IMG/VR virus record: IMGVR_UViG_3300002040_004264
Span: 1 to 25,976 of that record
Reading direction: 5' to 3' (one strand)
Origin: a virus
DNA length: 25,976 nucleotides
How positions within the stretch are numbered: position 1 is the first letter of the stretch; each line of letters opens with the position of its first letter. Made by a program: the position numbers and the translations under genes. This document shows, one piece after another, positions 11,856 through 20,034 of the stretch. The notes below the pieces were generated by a model. The model did not search any database, was not told where the DNA came from, and saw only the letters and a list, made by a program, of their open reading frames with translations.

Positions 11856-14600
11856 ATGGCGAATAAGTCACTCGGCACACTCACGCTAAACATGGTTGCC
11901 GAAACAGGCAGCTTTGTTGAAGGCCAAACTAAGGCAGAACGCGCCTTAGCAAAAACCGAAGCCGCAGCAGCCAAACAAAAAGCCGAACTTAACCGCTTAC
12001 TTGGGCAAATTGATCCGCTAGTTGCTGAGTACAGCAAGCTAGACAAAATGGAGCAGCAGCTCCGCCGCCACCGTGAATCTGGCTCGCTAGGACAAACGGA
12101 ATACGATACCTACAGCAAAAAAATTGCGCAGATGCGTAGTGAAGTAGGTAAAGCCAGCATTGAATTTGATAAAAACGGCCTATCAGCAAAGCAAATGGCC
12201 TTTGCCACTCGAGGCTTACCAGCGCAGTTCACCGATATTGCCGTATCCTTGCAAGCTGGACAAAACCCGATGACGGTATTCTTGCAGCAAGGTGGTCAGC
12301 TTAAAGACATGTTTGGCGGGATTAACCCTGCAATTAGGGCAATGGGCAGTTACGTTGCTGGACTTATTAATCCATTGACTGTTGGTGCGGCAGCGGCAGG
12401 TGTAATGGCACTGGCCTATTATCAGGGGAGCGTAGAGGCCGATAGATTACGCAACGCGCTGATCTTAACGGGCAACTCAGCGGGGGCCACTTCTGACGAA
12501 CTCATGGGCGCCGCCAAGCGCATTGATGCCATTAGCGGTACCCAACGCCAAGCCGCTGCAGCACTGGCAGAGGTCGCCAATACAGGCAAGTTTACCGCCA
12601 GCCAAATTGAGTTAGTCGGCCTTGCCGCTGTGCAAATGGAAAATACCACGGGTAAAGCCGTTGCCGATACGGTGGCTGAATTTGTCAAACTGGCCGATGA
12701 CCCGGTAAAAGCCGCCGAAGAGCTCAACAAAAAGTTTAACTTCCTCAGTGCCTCGACGTATGAGCAAATTGTCGCCTTAAAAGCAGCGGGAAAATCCACT
12801 GAGGCCGCAGAACTCGCCTTTAGTGCCTATAGCAATGCTATTGATCAGCGCACTAAAGAGATCACCGGCAACCTTGGCACCATCGAAAAAGCATGGAAGG
12901 CAATTAAATCAGGCGCGGTTGAATCTTGGGATCAAATCCTCAATATCGGTCGTGCCGATACGCTCGAGCAGCAGTATGCCGCATTATCAAAACGTATCGA
13001 AGATCTGCGCCCCAAAACAAAGCAAGGTGAATGGGGTTATGGCCTAGCTAGAGAAGAATTAAAGGCACTGGAAGCTGAGCGTGATTCAGTAATGGCGCTG
13101 ATGAAGACTGAACGTGACCGCAGCGCAGAGCAAGCGAAACGAGCCAAACTAAACCAAGACTCAATCGAAGCCCAACGCGCCATTGCCAAAGTCACCGAAG
13201 AAACCCTTACCAACGAGCAAAAACGCAACAAGGCGATTAAGGAATACAACGACAATATTGAGAAGGTGCGCAAAGCCGATCCCAATAGCGCCTTGCTCAA
13301 TGCCGATAAAATCAAACGTGATTTGGCATCGATCGAAGAAAAGTTTAAAGACTCGGCCAAAACCACTAAAGCCTTTGCCGATGATGCTGCAACTAGCTAC
13401 CTTATGCGCCTGCGCGAAACCCAAGCAGGCTTGCAAGGCCAGCTAGATAGCAACACTAAACTTACGCAATCACAAAAAGAGCTCGCGCAGTTTGAACAGC
13501 AAATTGCAGATATCAAAAATAAAGAAACCCTAACCGCGCAGCAAAAAAGCCTGCTGGCAGAGCAATCGGTGATCCGCGCCCAGCTTGAAAAAAACGTCGC
13601 TCTTGATGAAGAGCTTAAAAAACGTAATGAGGCGCTGCGCCTACAAAGCTATAGCGCCAACCTTGCGGCCAACTTAGCCGCAGAGCAACAACGCAATGCC
13701 GACAAGCTCGCCAGCTTTGGCTTAGGAGACAAAGCACAACAACGCCTAGGTGATCGCCAAAGCATTGAGCGTGATATCGAACGCGCCCAAGGCAAGGCAT
13801 TGTCTGACAACCTCGCAGGCCGTACCACTAATGAAGAGTATCAAGCCCAGCTTTTGATGCTTAAGCAAAACCTCAGCGAACGATTAGCCGCGCAAGATGA
13901 GTACTATATTGCCCTTGATGCCAAACAAGCCGACTGGACAAATGGTGCCCGTTCATCAATGCAAAATTACATTGATTCCGCAGCGGATATGGCTGGCCAA
14001 ACTGAAAATCTATTTGATAGCGCCTTTGGCGGCATGACTGACGCCTTAACTGACTTTGTTACCACGAGTAAGGCCGACTTTGCCGGGTTAGCTAAGTCTA
14101 TCTTGTCAGATCTCGCCAAAATCGCCATGCAAAAGGCAATTGCAGGTATCGCCAGCAATATTTTTGGTGGGTTTTCTGATGGTGGCTCCGTTGGCTATTC
14201 ATCCGGTGGTTACACAGGCGCAGGCGGTAAATATGAACCTGCAGGTATTGTTCATCGCGGTGAGGTAGTTTGGTCACAACGCGATGTTGCCCGTGCAGGT
14301 GGTGTGGCCACGGTTGAAGCCATGCGTAAAGGCCACAAAGGCTATGCTGACGGTGGTGTAGCAGGTGGTGCAGCCTATAACGGTGTGCCAGCAGCGGCCA
14401 TGGCTGGCGCTGGAGTGGTGCATGTTGAGGTGAATATTGACCAAAGCGGCAAAGCAACGACCACAGCCGATACGCCAGCATTAAGCCAGTTCGGCAGCGA
14501 GCTCGGCAAATTTGTTGAGCAAAAATATCGCCAATTGCTCGCTAACGACTTAAAGCCTAACGGCCAAATTGGTCGCACTATGGCGGGAGGGTATCGCTAA
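11856..14600 (+). CDS. Tail tape measure protein, lambda gpH-like
   Basis: This 914-residue protein sets tail length and is ejected with the DNA. The N-terminus (about 1-115) is a charged coiled coil. Next comes QMAFATRGLPAQFTDIAVSLQAGQNPMTVFLQQGGQLKDMFGG, the gpH signature. A hydrophobic segment (about 165-190, SYVAGLINPLTVGAAAAGVMALAYY) could insert into the host membrane. Long Ala/Lys/Glu/Gln-rich helices run to about 690. The C-terminal part (about 700-914) has FDSAFGGMTDALTDFVTTSKADFAGLAKSILSDLAKIAMQKAI and a glycine-rich SDGGSVGYSSGGYTGAGG...GIVHRGEVVW block typical of the lambda H C-terminus. The stop overlaps the next start as TAATG. Confidence 0.95.
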   Translation: MANKSLGTLTLNMVAETGSFVEGQTKAERALAKTEAAAAKQKAELNRLLGQIDPLVAEYSKLDKMEQQLRRHRESGSLGQTEYDTYSKKIAQMRSEVGKASIEFDKNGLSAKQMAFATRGLPAQFTDIAVSLQAGQNPMTVFLQQGGQLKDMFGGINPAIRAMGSYVAGLINPLTVGAAAAGVMALAYYQGSVEADRLRNALILTGNSAGATSDELMGAAKRIDAISGTQRQAAAALAEVANTGKFTASQIELVGLAAVQMENTTGKAVADTVAEFVKLADDPVKAAEELNKKFNFLSASTYEQIVALKAAGKSTEAAELAFSAYSNAIDQRTKEITGNLGTIEKAWKAIKSGAVESWDQILNIGRADTLEQQYAALSKRIEDLRPKTKQGEWGYGLAREELKALEAERDSVMALMKTERDRSAEQAKRAKLNQDSIEAQRAIAKVTEETLTNEQKRNKAIKEYNDNIEKVRKADPNSALLNADKIKRDLASIEEKFKDSAKTTKAFADDAATSYLMRLRETQAGLQGQLDSNTKLTQSQKELAQFEQQIADIKNKETLTAQQKSLLAEQSVIRAQLEKNVALDEELKKRNEALRLQSYSANLAANLAAEQQRNADKLASFGLGDKAQQRLGDRQSIERDIERAQGKALSDNLAGRTTNEEYQAQLLMLKQNLSERLAAQDEYYIALDAKQADWTNGARSSMQNYIDSAADMAGQTENLFDSAFGGMTDALTDFVTTSKADFAGLAKSILSDLAKIAMQKAIAGIASNIFGGFSDGGSVGYSSGGYTGAGGKYEPAGIVHRGEVVWSQRDVARAGGVATVEAMRKGHKGYADGGVAGGAAYNGVPAAAMAGAGVVHVEVNIDQSGKATTTADTPALSQFGSELGKFVEQKYRQLLANDLKPNGQIGRTMAGGYR

Positions 14601-14935
14601 TGCCGCAAACATTCACTTGGGCACCAGACAACGGCGCCACAGGCGATACCCAATATCGGACTCGCTCCGCCCAGTTTGGTGATGGCTACAGTCAATCAGT
14701 AGGCGATGGCATTAACAGCAAGGTGCAAAGCTGGCCGCTCACATTCACCAAAAACAAAGCCACCGCCGAGGCGATACTCGCCTTTCTTGATGAACACCAA
14801 GGCGCTAAGTCATTTATCTGGACGCCGCCCCTAGGCACCGCATCGCTATGGCAAGTTAAGCAGGTCACCAACACCCCATTAGGCGGCGGCATGTATCGCA
14901 TCGCCGCCACTTTCGAACAAGCATTTCATCCTTAA
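14600..14935 (+). CDS. Tail tip protein, lambda gpM-like
   Basis: This 111-residue protein of the Phage_min_tail family has QTFTWAPDN near the start and RTRSAQFGDGYSQSVGDGINSKVQSWPLTF. AKSFIWTPPLGTASLWQVK and a C-terminal YRIAATFEQAFHP follow. The RxxxFGDGYsQ and the late ATFEQ.F motifs are diagnostic. It is part of the tail tip complex and follows the tape measure directly through a TAATG overlap, as in lambda. Confidence 0.93.
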   Translation: MPQTFTWAPDNGATGDTQYRTRSAQFGDGYSQSVGDGINSKVQSWPLTFTKNKATAEAILAFLDEHQGAKSFIWTPPLGTASLWQVKQVTNTPLGGGMYRIAATFEQAFHP

Positions 14936-14967
14936 TTCGCTATCGGACCTGATATTAGGACAATCAC

Positions 14968-17097
14968 ATGGCATTTGAAACGATTAATCTAGGCACCCAG
15001 CCAGCAGGCACGGGTGGCGATACGGCTCGCTCAGCATTTGAAAAAACCAACCGCAACTTTTTAGCTGTAGATGTACTCTCCGCAGCCATGTCACAAGCGC
15101 AGTTTGAAGCGATACGTTCACAAAACAAAGAACGCTATGCCGCGAGTGGATGGGTCAGCTTTGGTAATCATGAATCAGGCAAGCAAGTTAACGAATGCAA
15201 GCCCGGGCTTTATACCGCGCTTACTACACCAAACACCTTGCTTATTGGTAAAGCTGGCGGGGTTGGTGGCTCTAAAACCGATAATGCATCGGTACATATT
15301 GATGGAGTGGTTTTCAACTTAACCAATCAATTTGTGCTAACTCTGCCATCACATCCTACATCTACACAGCCAGAACGTATGGATATGTATGGTGTTGAGT
15401 CAGAAAAAGTTGAGATAAGCGCAGCATCGCCCAATGCTTATCAAGGCGGGTTGCGTGGTGTTGGTGCCGCAGTAAACCTATTTACCGCTACAGATCAGCA
15501 GAAAAAAGACTTCTTCTCGGCCAATGCCAATACCACCTATATAGGTACTGATGGCAAAATCTACCAGTGGCAGTTATATAAAATCTCGTTTGCAGGCACG
15601 ACTGATGGTGTGCCATCACCTTCAGAACAGGGATATTCACTGAATGCTTTTGGCGATCTATGGCTTAAAGAAGGTAAAAACCTGCTCTATTTTGGCAATG
15701 TGCTCCGTTTAAATGATGGCGGATATCATCCATCATTCAACCCGCTAGGTGCCGCAAAATTTGTTGGCGATACTTTTTGGTACAACACCGCTGCTAGCAT
15801 CACATCAAGAGCAGATTGTTTTTACCCTGCAAATTTGCTTGCTGGTTCAGGTTCCATAGCCAGCGGAAAATCTGGACGTCCTGAAATCGGTGGGCGTTAT
15901 TACGATGCTATTTATGCTAGTGGTTTTGGCGGAGTTTGCCGAGATATGCGCTATCCAGCATACGGGATAACTTCTGAGGATTCCGATGAAGCAGATCAGC
16001 GAGTAAAAAATGGTGCTTATAGGGGGTTTGAAAAACTTGTATTTAGTAAAGTAACCAAAGCTACGGCACCTAGTTCTTCCTCCCAATCACAAGATATATT
16101 TGTTGCTAATGCTTCTGAATGGACAGGGGGGGATAGAATTTCGCTATATGATGGTGAAACAGGAACATTGATTTTTGACAAACAGATTGTAACAGCAGTT
16201 GGTGATTCATTTGTTTATTGCCAAAATGCCCCACAGTACAACCGTGTCGCTGGTAGAGATTACTATTCTGTGCAAGAGAAGTATACTAATGTATCCGTGG
16301 GTGGTTCATTCTTGCAAACTGATGTAGTTGGTAACCCTGATACTATCTTAGTAACTCAAGCATTAGTTAATGGTTGGCACGGTAGTTGGATTCCTTTGAT
16401 TCCTGCCGCTACCGGCATTATATCTGAAGAACTTATTCGCAAAAACCTAGGTTCAATTAATGTTGATACTACATATTCTTTGGATTTTGGATCTTCTTTT
16501 GAAAAAACAACCAGCGATTTCTCAATAGTAGATAACAGCGTTGTTATTGGACAGAACTCTAACCTAGTTAGTCTATTACAATATACCGCATTTGCTAAAC
16601 AAACTGAAAACGCTGTAAATGCATCAGTTTATGGTGGTATAGGTGGTTTGCATGATATGGCAGAATACGGTGGGTATTTTGCGTCAATTTGGGGTGGTAT
16701 TTTTTTTGAAAGTTTGCTGAATAAAGTTGCTATTAGCGATGCAGGCGGAGGCGGAGTTAGTCATTTAAATCTGACAATAAAACTCATTAGACCAGATACA
16801 TTCACAATGAACCCTTACTCTGATCAGACTTGTTACCATACTGCAATAAGCAAACCCAGCCCAACTAATGGAAGCAGTGGAATTAAGGCGTTAGGTTACA
16901 ACGTCAATATCAGCCAACAAGCATTTATCCAGTACGCTTATACCGAGCTAAAACATAATGGCGCCAACTGGGGTGATGATGGCAAAGTGACAATTGTCGA
17001 TAACCAATCCACAAAAACAGACCTTAACGGAAACTCTGTTTTAGTGGGCACGGCCAAGTTGCGTGAGCCCATCGGTTGGATCAAAAACAAGGTTTAA
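14968..17097 (+). CDS. Fibre-like structural protein inserted in tip operon
   Basis: This 709-residue protein has N-terminus FETINLGTQPAGTGGDTARSAFEKTNRNFLAVD. That matches the INxG-x-x-P-x-x-GTGD-x-x-R-x-AF-x-K-x-N-x-NF module often found at the base of phage fibres and baseplate proteins. The rest is glycine-, Ser/Thr- and aromatic-rich, predicted beta (for example WLKEGKNLLYFGNVLRLNDGGYHPSFNP near 231-258 and GGRYYDAIYASGFGG near 308-322). The end contains NISQQAFIQYAYTELKHNG and KLREPIGWIKNKV. I do not recognise the central part. The DNA from about 16000 to 16850 looks more AT-rich than its surroundings, as expected for an exchanged receptor-binding gene. It has its own AGGA-type RBS. Lambda has no gene here between M and L. 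Likely role: host recognition fibre or side structure. Confidence 0.7.
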   Translation: MAFETINLGTQPAGTGGDTARSAFEKTNRNFLAVDVLSAAMSQAQFEAIRSQNKERYAASGWVSFGNHESGKQVNECKPGLYTALTTPNTLLIGKAGGVGGSKTDNASVHIDGVVFNLTNQFVLTLPSHPTSTQPERMDMYGVESEKVEISAASPNAYQGGLRGVGAAVNLFTATDQQKKDFFSANANTTYIGTDGKIYQWQLYKISFAGTTDGVPSPSEQGYSLNAFGDLWLKEGKNLLYFGNVLRLNDGGYHPSFNPLGAAKFVGDTFWYNTAASITSRADCFYPANLLAGSGSIASGKSGRPEIGGRYYDAIYASGFGGVCRDMRYPAYGITSEDSDEADQRVKNGAYRGFEKLVFSKVTKATAPSSSSQSQDIFVANASEWTGGDRISLYDGETGTLIFDKQIVTAVGDSFVYCQNAPQYNRVAGRDYYSVQEKYTNVSVGGSFLQTDVVGNPDTILVTQALVNGWHGSWIPLIPAATGIISEELIRKNLGSINVDTTYSLDFGSSFEKTTSDFSIVDNSVVIGQNSNLVSLLQYTAFAKQTENAVNASVYGGIGGLHDMAEYGGYFASIWGGIFFESLLNKVAISDAGGGGVSHLNLTIKLIRPDTFTMNPYSDQTCYHTAISKPSPTNGSSGIKALGYNVNISQQAFIQYAYTELKHNGANWGDDGKVTIVDNQSTKTDLNGNSVLVGTAKLREPIGWIKNKV

Positions 17098-17108
17098 TAG
17101 GATTATCT

Positions 17109-17774
17109 ATGCCAGATTTAACGATGTTTTACGAACTCGATTCAGATTCGCCGATGCTCGATGAGCACAATCAACCAGTGACACGCCATCGGCCAGAGTC
17201 AAAATCTCTGGCCGATGTGCTTTTAGTGACTCAATTACATGCAGCAAATCCAGCAATGCACCATGTGATCGATAAGTTTATCGAGTTGTACGCTGTCACG
17301 CTGCAATGGGATTGGTTTGAACAGTATCAAGCATGGCTTGCGCGTAAAACGGATACTGAGCTTAATGCGCCAGCGTTACCGATTGATACGGAAGATCAGC
17401 AAGCGATTGAGCAACCATTATTTGCAGAGCCCGAGCCTGTTCGTCCTGAATTTAAAACCATCGAGCAATATCGCGCTGAAATACTGATCGATGGCATCAG
17501 CATTGATGAATACCTATTCCGCACCCAACGGGCGGCAGCAGTGAATTCCATTACTGTTGAGGTGGATGGGCTAGTGTTTGATGGTGACGAACAATCCCAA
17601 CGCCGCATGTTGGCCGCAATTCACGCCTCTGAGGATGCTGGTATTACCTCCACCATTTGGCGCTTAGCAGATAACACCGAAGCGGCTGTTACTGTGGATC
17701 AAGTTCGTCAGGCGCATAGTTTAGCGATTATTGAGCAAGGCAAGCTGTGGACTAAAGGTGGCGCCGATGCTTAG
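17109..17774 (+). CDS. DUF4376-like fibre assembly/chaperone protein
   Basis: This 221-residue protein starts at the ATG at 17109, chosen because AGGA (17099-17102) precedes it. An in-frame TTG at 17076 is possible but lies in the fibre gene and lacks an RBS. The C-terminal 70 residues (ITVEVDGLVFDGDEQSQRRM, ASEDAGITSTIWRLADNTEA, VTVDQVRQAHSLAI) match the DUF4376 pattern seen in tail fibre assembly proteins: a VDG hairpin, a Ser/Gln-Arg helix, then W-x-x-x-DN. The middle has Pro/Glu-rich linkers. It follows the fibre gene by 11 bases and probably helps it fold or attach. Its stop overlaps the start of the L gene, so the fibre cassette is knitted into the tip operon. Confidence 0.75.
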   Translation: MPDLTMFYELDSDSPMLDEHNQPVTRHRPESKSLADVLLVTQLHAANPAMHHVIDKFIELYAVTLQWDWFEQYQAWLARKTDTELNAPALPIDTEDQQAIEQPLFAEPEPVRPEFKTIEQYRAEILIDGISIDEYLFRTQRAAAVNSITVEVDGLVFDGDEQSQRRMLAAIHASEDAGITSTIWRLADNTEAAVTVDQVRQAHSLAIIEQGKLWTKGGADA

Positions 17775-18507
17775 TGCTGATATTCAAACTCTCGAACCGG
17801 GTAATGAGATTGTTCTCTATGAAATCGACGGTACTGCCTTTGGTGCGGATATCCTGCGCTTTCATTCCCATAATCTGACATATACCGAAGCTGAGTTAAT
17901 CCAAGCAGCACAAACACAGCAACCACTGCCAGCAAAGGTAATCTATTGGCAGGGTGAAGAATACAGCCCGTGGCCAGCGCAGTTAGAAGGGGTTGAGGTT
18001 AACTCCGATGGCTCGCCCAGCACTCCAACGCTAACCGTGGCTAACCTCGATGGCAGTATCAGCGCCCTGTGTTTGTACTTTCAGAATATGGAGCAAGCTA
18101 AGGTCACAATACACCGAACCTTGGCTAAATATCTCGATGCTGCCAACTTCCCTAGTGGCAACAGCGAAGCGGATCCAACCCAAGAAGCGGTTGAGATTTG
18201 GTATGTTGATAAAAAGGTCAATGAAGATAACGTCGCCGTTACCTTTGAACTATCCAATCCAGCAGATTTATCAGGCTACAAAATCGGCCGACAAATGACC
18301 GCCTATTGCTATTGGTGCCAACGGGGTGAATATCGCGGTGCTGATTGTGGCTACACTGGCGAGGCCATGTTTACCGATGAAGATCAACCAACCGATAACC
18401 CAGCTCTCGACCAGTGCTCAGGCACTATCAAAGGCTGCACCTTACGCTTTGGCGAAAATGCCGAATTACCCCACGGCGGCTTCCCAAGCGTGAGGCTAAT
18501 ACGTTAA
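17767..18507 (+). CDS. Tail tip protein L-like, iron-sulphur type
   Basis: This 246-residue protein uses the start at ATG 17767 because MLSADIQTLEPGNEIVLYEIDG is the usual family N-terminus. The frame is open further upstream but without an RBS. DIQTLEPG, FHSHNL, YWQGEEYSPWP and WYVDKKV are family blocks. The C-terminal part has Cys184, Cys194, Cys217 and Cys224. The last three have spacings of 23 and 7 residues, which equal the spacing of the lambda gpL cysteines that bind a [4Fe-4S] cluster; the first pair differs by one residue. Cys181 is an extra nearby cysteine. It joins the tip complex with M, K, I and J. It overlaps the DUF4376 gene by 8 bases. Confidence 0.93.
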   Translation: MLSADIQTLEPGNEIVLYEIDGTAFGADILRFHSHNLTYTEAELIQAAQTQQPLPAKVIYWQGEEYSPWPAQLEGVEVNSDGSPSTPTLTVANLDGSISALCLYFQNMEQAKVTIHRTLAKYLDAANFPSGNSEADPTQEAVEIWYVDKKVNEDNVAVTFELSNPADLSGYKIGRQMTAYCYWCQRGEYRGADCGYTGEAMFTDEDQPTDNPALDQCSGTIKGCTLRFGENAELPHGGFPSVRLIR

Positions 18508-18510
18508 AAG

Positions 18511-18534
18511 CATTTTCCCGCCGTCGGCAAAATG
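18511..18534 (+). repeat. Inverted repeat between L and K genes
   Basis: CATTTTCCCG (18511-18520) pairs with CGGCAAAATG (18525-18534) with one C-C mismatch and a CCGT loop. No T tract follows, so it is not a standard terminator. It may be an RNA processing or stability element. Confidence 0.5.
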
Positions 18535-18558
18535 GTCTAACACACTAAGCAGGTCCCT

Positions 18559-19275
18559 ATGCACCCAACCATTTTACATGCCTTCAGTCAGCATGCGGCA
18601 AACTGCTACCCTCACGAATGTTGTGGGCTGCTGATCCGGCAAGGCAATAAAGCACAATATGTACCATGTGAAAACAAGGCGACTAACAAGGCCGATGAAT
18701 TTGTGATTGATCCGCAGCAATACTCGGATATTGACGAACAAGGCGCAATCATAGGCATTTGCCACAGCCACCCAGACGCCAGCAGCAAGCCCAGTGAGCG
18801 CGATCTCGCCATGTGTGAGGCGAGTGGCTTGCCATGGCATATCCTCAGCTGGCCTGATGGTGACTTACGCACCATAGTGCCAACAGGTGAGCGTAAACCA
18901 CTGCTAAACCGCCAGTTTGTGCATGGCGTATGGGATTGCTATAGCTGCGTGCGCGACTGGTACAGTGAGGTGCAACAAATCCATTTGCCAGACTTTGAAC
19001 GGCAAGACGGCTGGTGGGAAGGCGAGCAAGAGCTATACCTAGATAACTTTGCCAAAGCTGGATTTATGGCGCTGCCAAATATCAACCTAGCCGATCTGCA
19101 AATTGGCGATGGCATCTTAATGCAAATCCAAAGTCAGCGAGTTAATCACGCCGCCGTTTATGTTGGAGAAGGAAAAATCCTGCATCACCTGTATGGTCGC
19201 CTTAGCCGCTACGATATCTATGGAGGATACTGGCAACGCAATACCCGTTTGATAGTGCGTTACCATGGTAAGTAA
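18559..19275 (+). CDS. Tail tip peptidase K-like: JAMM domain plus NlpC/P60
   Basis: This 238-residue protein has two enzyme-type domains. Residues 1-105 carry a full JAMM/MPN+ metal motif: Glu20, then His69-Ser-His71, seven residues, Ser79 and Asp82. Residues about 118-236 are NlpC/P60-like: Cys127 in VWDCYSCVRDWY, His197 in VNHAAVYVGEG and a third position around His209/His210. Lambda gpK has the same order. It is needed for tail tip assembly and may cut peptide or peptidoglycan bonds during assembly or entry. All key residues are present, so both domains look active. It sits between L and I as expected. Confidence 0.93.
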   Translation: MHPTILHAFSQHAANCYPHECCGLLIRQGNKAQYVPCENKATNKADEFVIDPQQYSDIDEQGAIIGICHSHPDASSKPSERDLAMCEASGLPWHILSWPDGDLRTIVPTGERKPLLNRQFVHGVWDCYSCVRDWYSEVQQIHLPDFERQDGWWEGEQELYLDNFAKAGFMALPNINLADLQIGDGILMQIQSQRVNHAAVYVGEGKILHHLYGRLSRYDIYGGYWQRNTRLIVRYHGK

Positions 19276-19342
19276 AACACGATTGATTCAAAGCGCTATA
19301 AGACTTATCCTGCCATAAATATGCGGAAAAATACCTCCCACT

Positions 19343-19369
19343 AAAGCCACCTTTTCAGGTGGCTTTTTT
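19343..19369 (+). terminator. Intrinsic terminator between K and I genes
   Basis: The stem AAAGCCACCT/AGGTGGCTTT (19343-19352 with 19357-19366) has a TTTC loop and a run of six T's (19364-19369). It is strong and near-symmetrical, and lies 34 bases before the I-like start codon, inside a set of tip genes that must be co-expressed. Confidence 0.87.
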
Positions 19370-19402
19370 ATTGTCTCAAATTCATGTTTTCGCGGAAACA
19401 CC

Positions 19403-20029
19403 ATGAGCACACATACCACTATCAAACTATCAGGATCCTTAGCGGCTAAGTTTGGCCGCGTTCACCAGCGCCTACTCGAAACGGGGACCACAACCGAAGC
19501 TTTTAGCGCGTTAAAAAATACCCTTCAAGGATTTGAGTTATTCATCAAAGAACAGGCAAAGCTCGGCCTACGTTATGCAATTTTTCGTAATGGCCGCAAT
19601 ACCGGTATGGATGAATTTGAGTTAGCCGGCACAAATGAAATCCGCATTGTGCCTGTAATCGCAGGGAGTAAGCGCGGCGGCATTCTGCAAACCATCGTCG
19701 GCGCAGTAATGATTGTGGTTGGCGCCTACTTTGGCCAAGCATGGCTAGTTCAGGCTGGCGTGGGTTTAGTGGCGGGTGGCGTGGTGCAAATGCTATCACC
19801 ACAAGCAAAAGGACTAAAGGGAAGGGAAGCCGCAGAGAACGCCCCAAGCTATGCCTTTGGTGGCGCGGTTAACACCACTGCTGCGGGTAACCCTGTTGGT
19901 ATTGGTTACGGCAAGCGTCGCATTGGTGGCGCCATTATTAGCGCCGGCATTTATGCCGAAGATATCGCAACCAGCAAGCGCCCAATTCAATCTGGTGGTG
20001 GCAATGGTGGCGGTCAATTGGAGCAATAA
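19403..20029 (+). CDS. Tail assembly protein I-like
   Basis: This 208-residue protein is of the lambda I family. The N-terminal domain (about 1-90) has TIKLSGSLAAKFG and ends ELAGTNEIRIVPVIAGSKRGG. Two hydrophobic, glycine-rich segments (about 93-112 and 113-131: ILQTIVGAVMIVVGAYFG, then WLVQAGVGLVAGGVVQML) follow. A C-terminal NAPSYAFGGAVNTTAAGNPVGIGYGKRRIGGAIISAGIYAED block is diagnostic. It is thought to be a tip assembly factor that helps J. The start is preceded by CGCGGAAACACC, a weak RBS, and by a terminator hairpin. The ATG of J lies 5 bases after its stop. Confidence 0.92.
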   Translation: MSTHTTIKLSGSLAAKFGRVHQRLLETGTTTEAFSALKNTLQGFELFIKEQAKLGLRYAIFRNGRNTGMDEFELAGTNEIRIVPVIAGSKRGGILQTIVGAVMIVVGAYFGQAWLVQAGVGLVAGGVVQMLSPQAKGLKGREAAENAPSYAFGGAVNTTAAGNPVGIGYGKRRIGGAIISAGIYAEDIATSKRPIQSGGGNGGGQLEQ

Positions 20030-20034
20030 TCAGC

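Noticed and set aside
12422-12799. 125-residue minus-strand ORF in the tape measure gene
   Set aside because: It is a shadow of the Ala-rich tape measure; no start signal or recognisable domain.
17076-17108. TTG start extending the DUF4376-like gene upstream
   Set aside because: It lies inside the fibre gene without an RBS. The ATG at 17109 has AGGA at proper distance.
17731-17766. Earlier start for the L-like gene
   Set aside because: The family N-terminus begins at the ATG at 17767; the upstream frame encodes residues not expected in this family.
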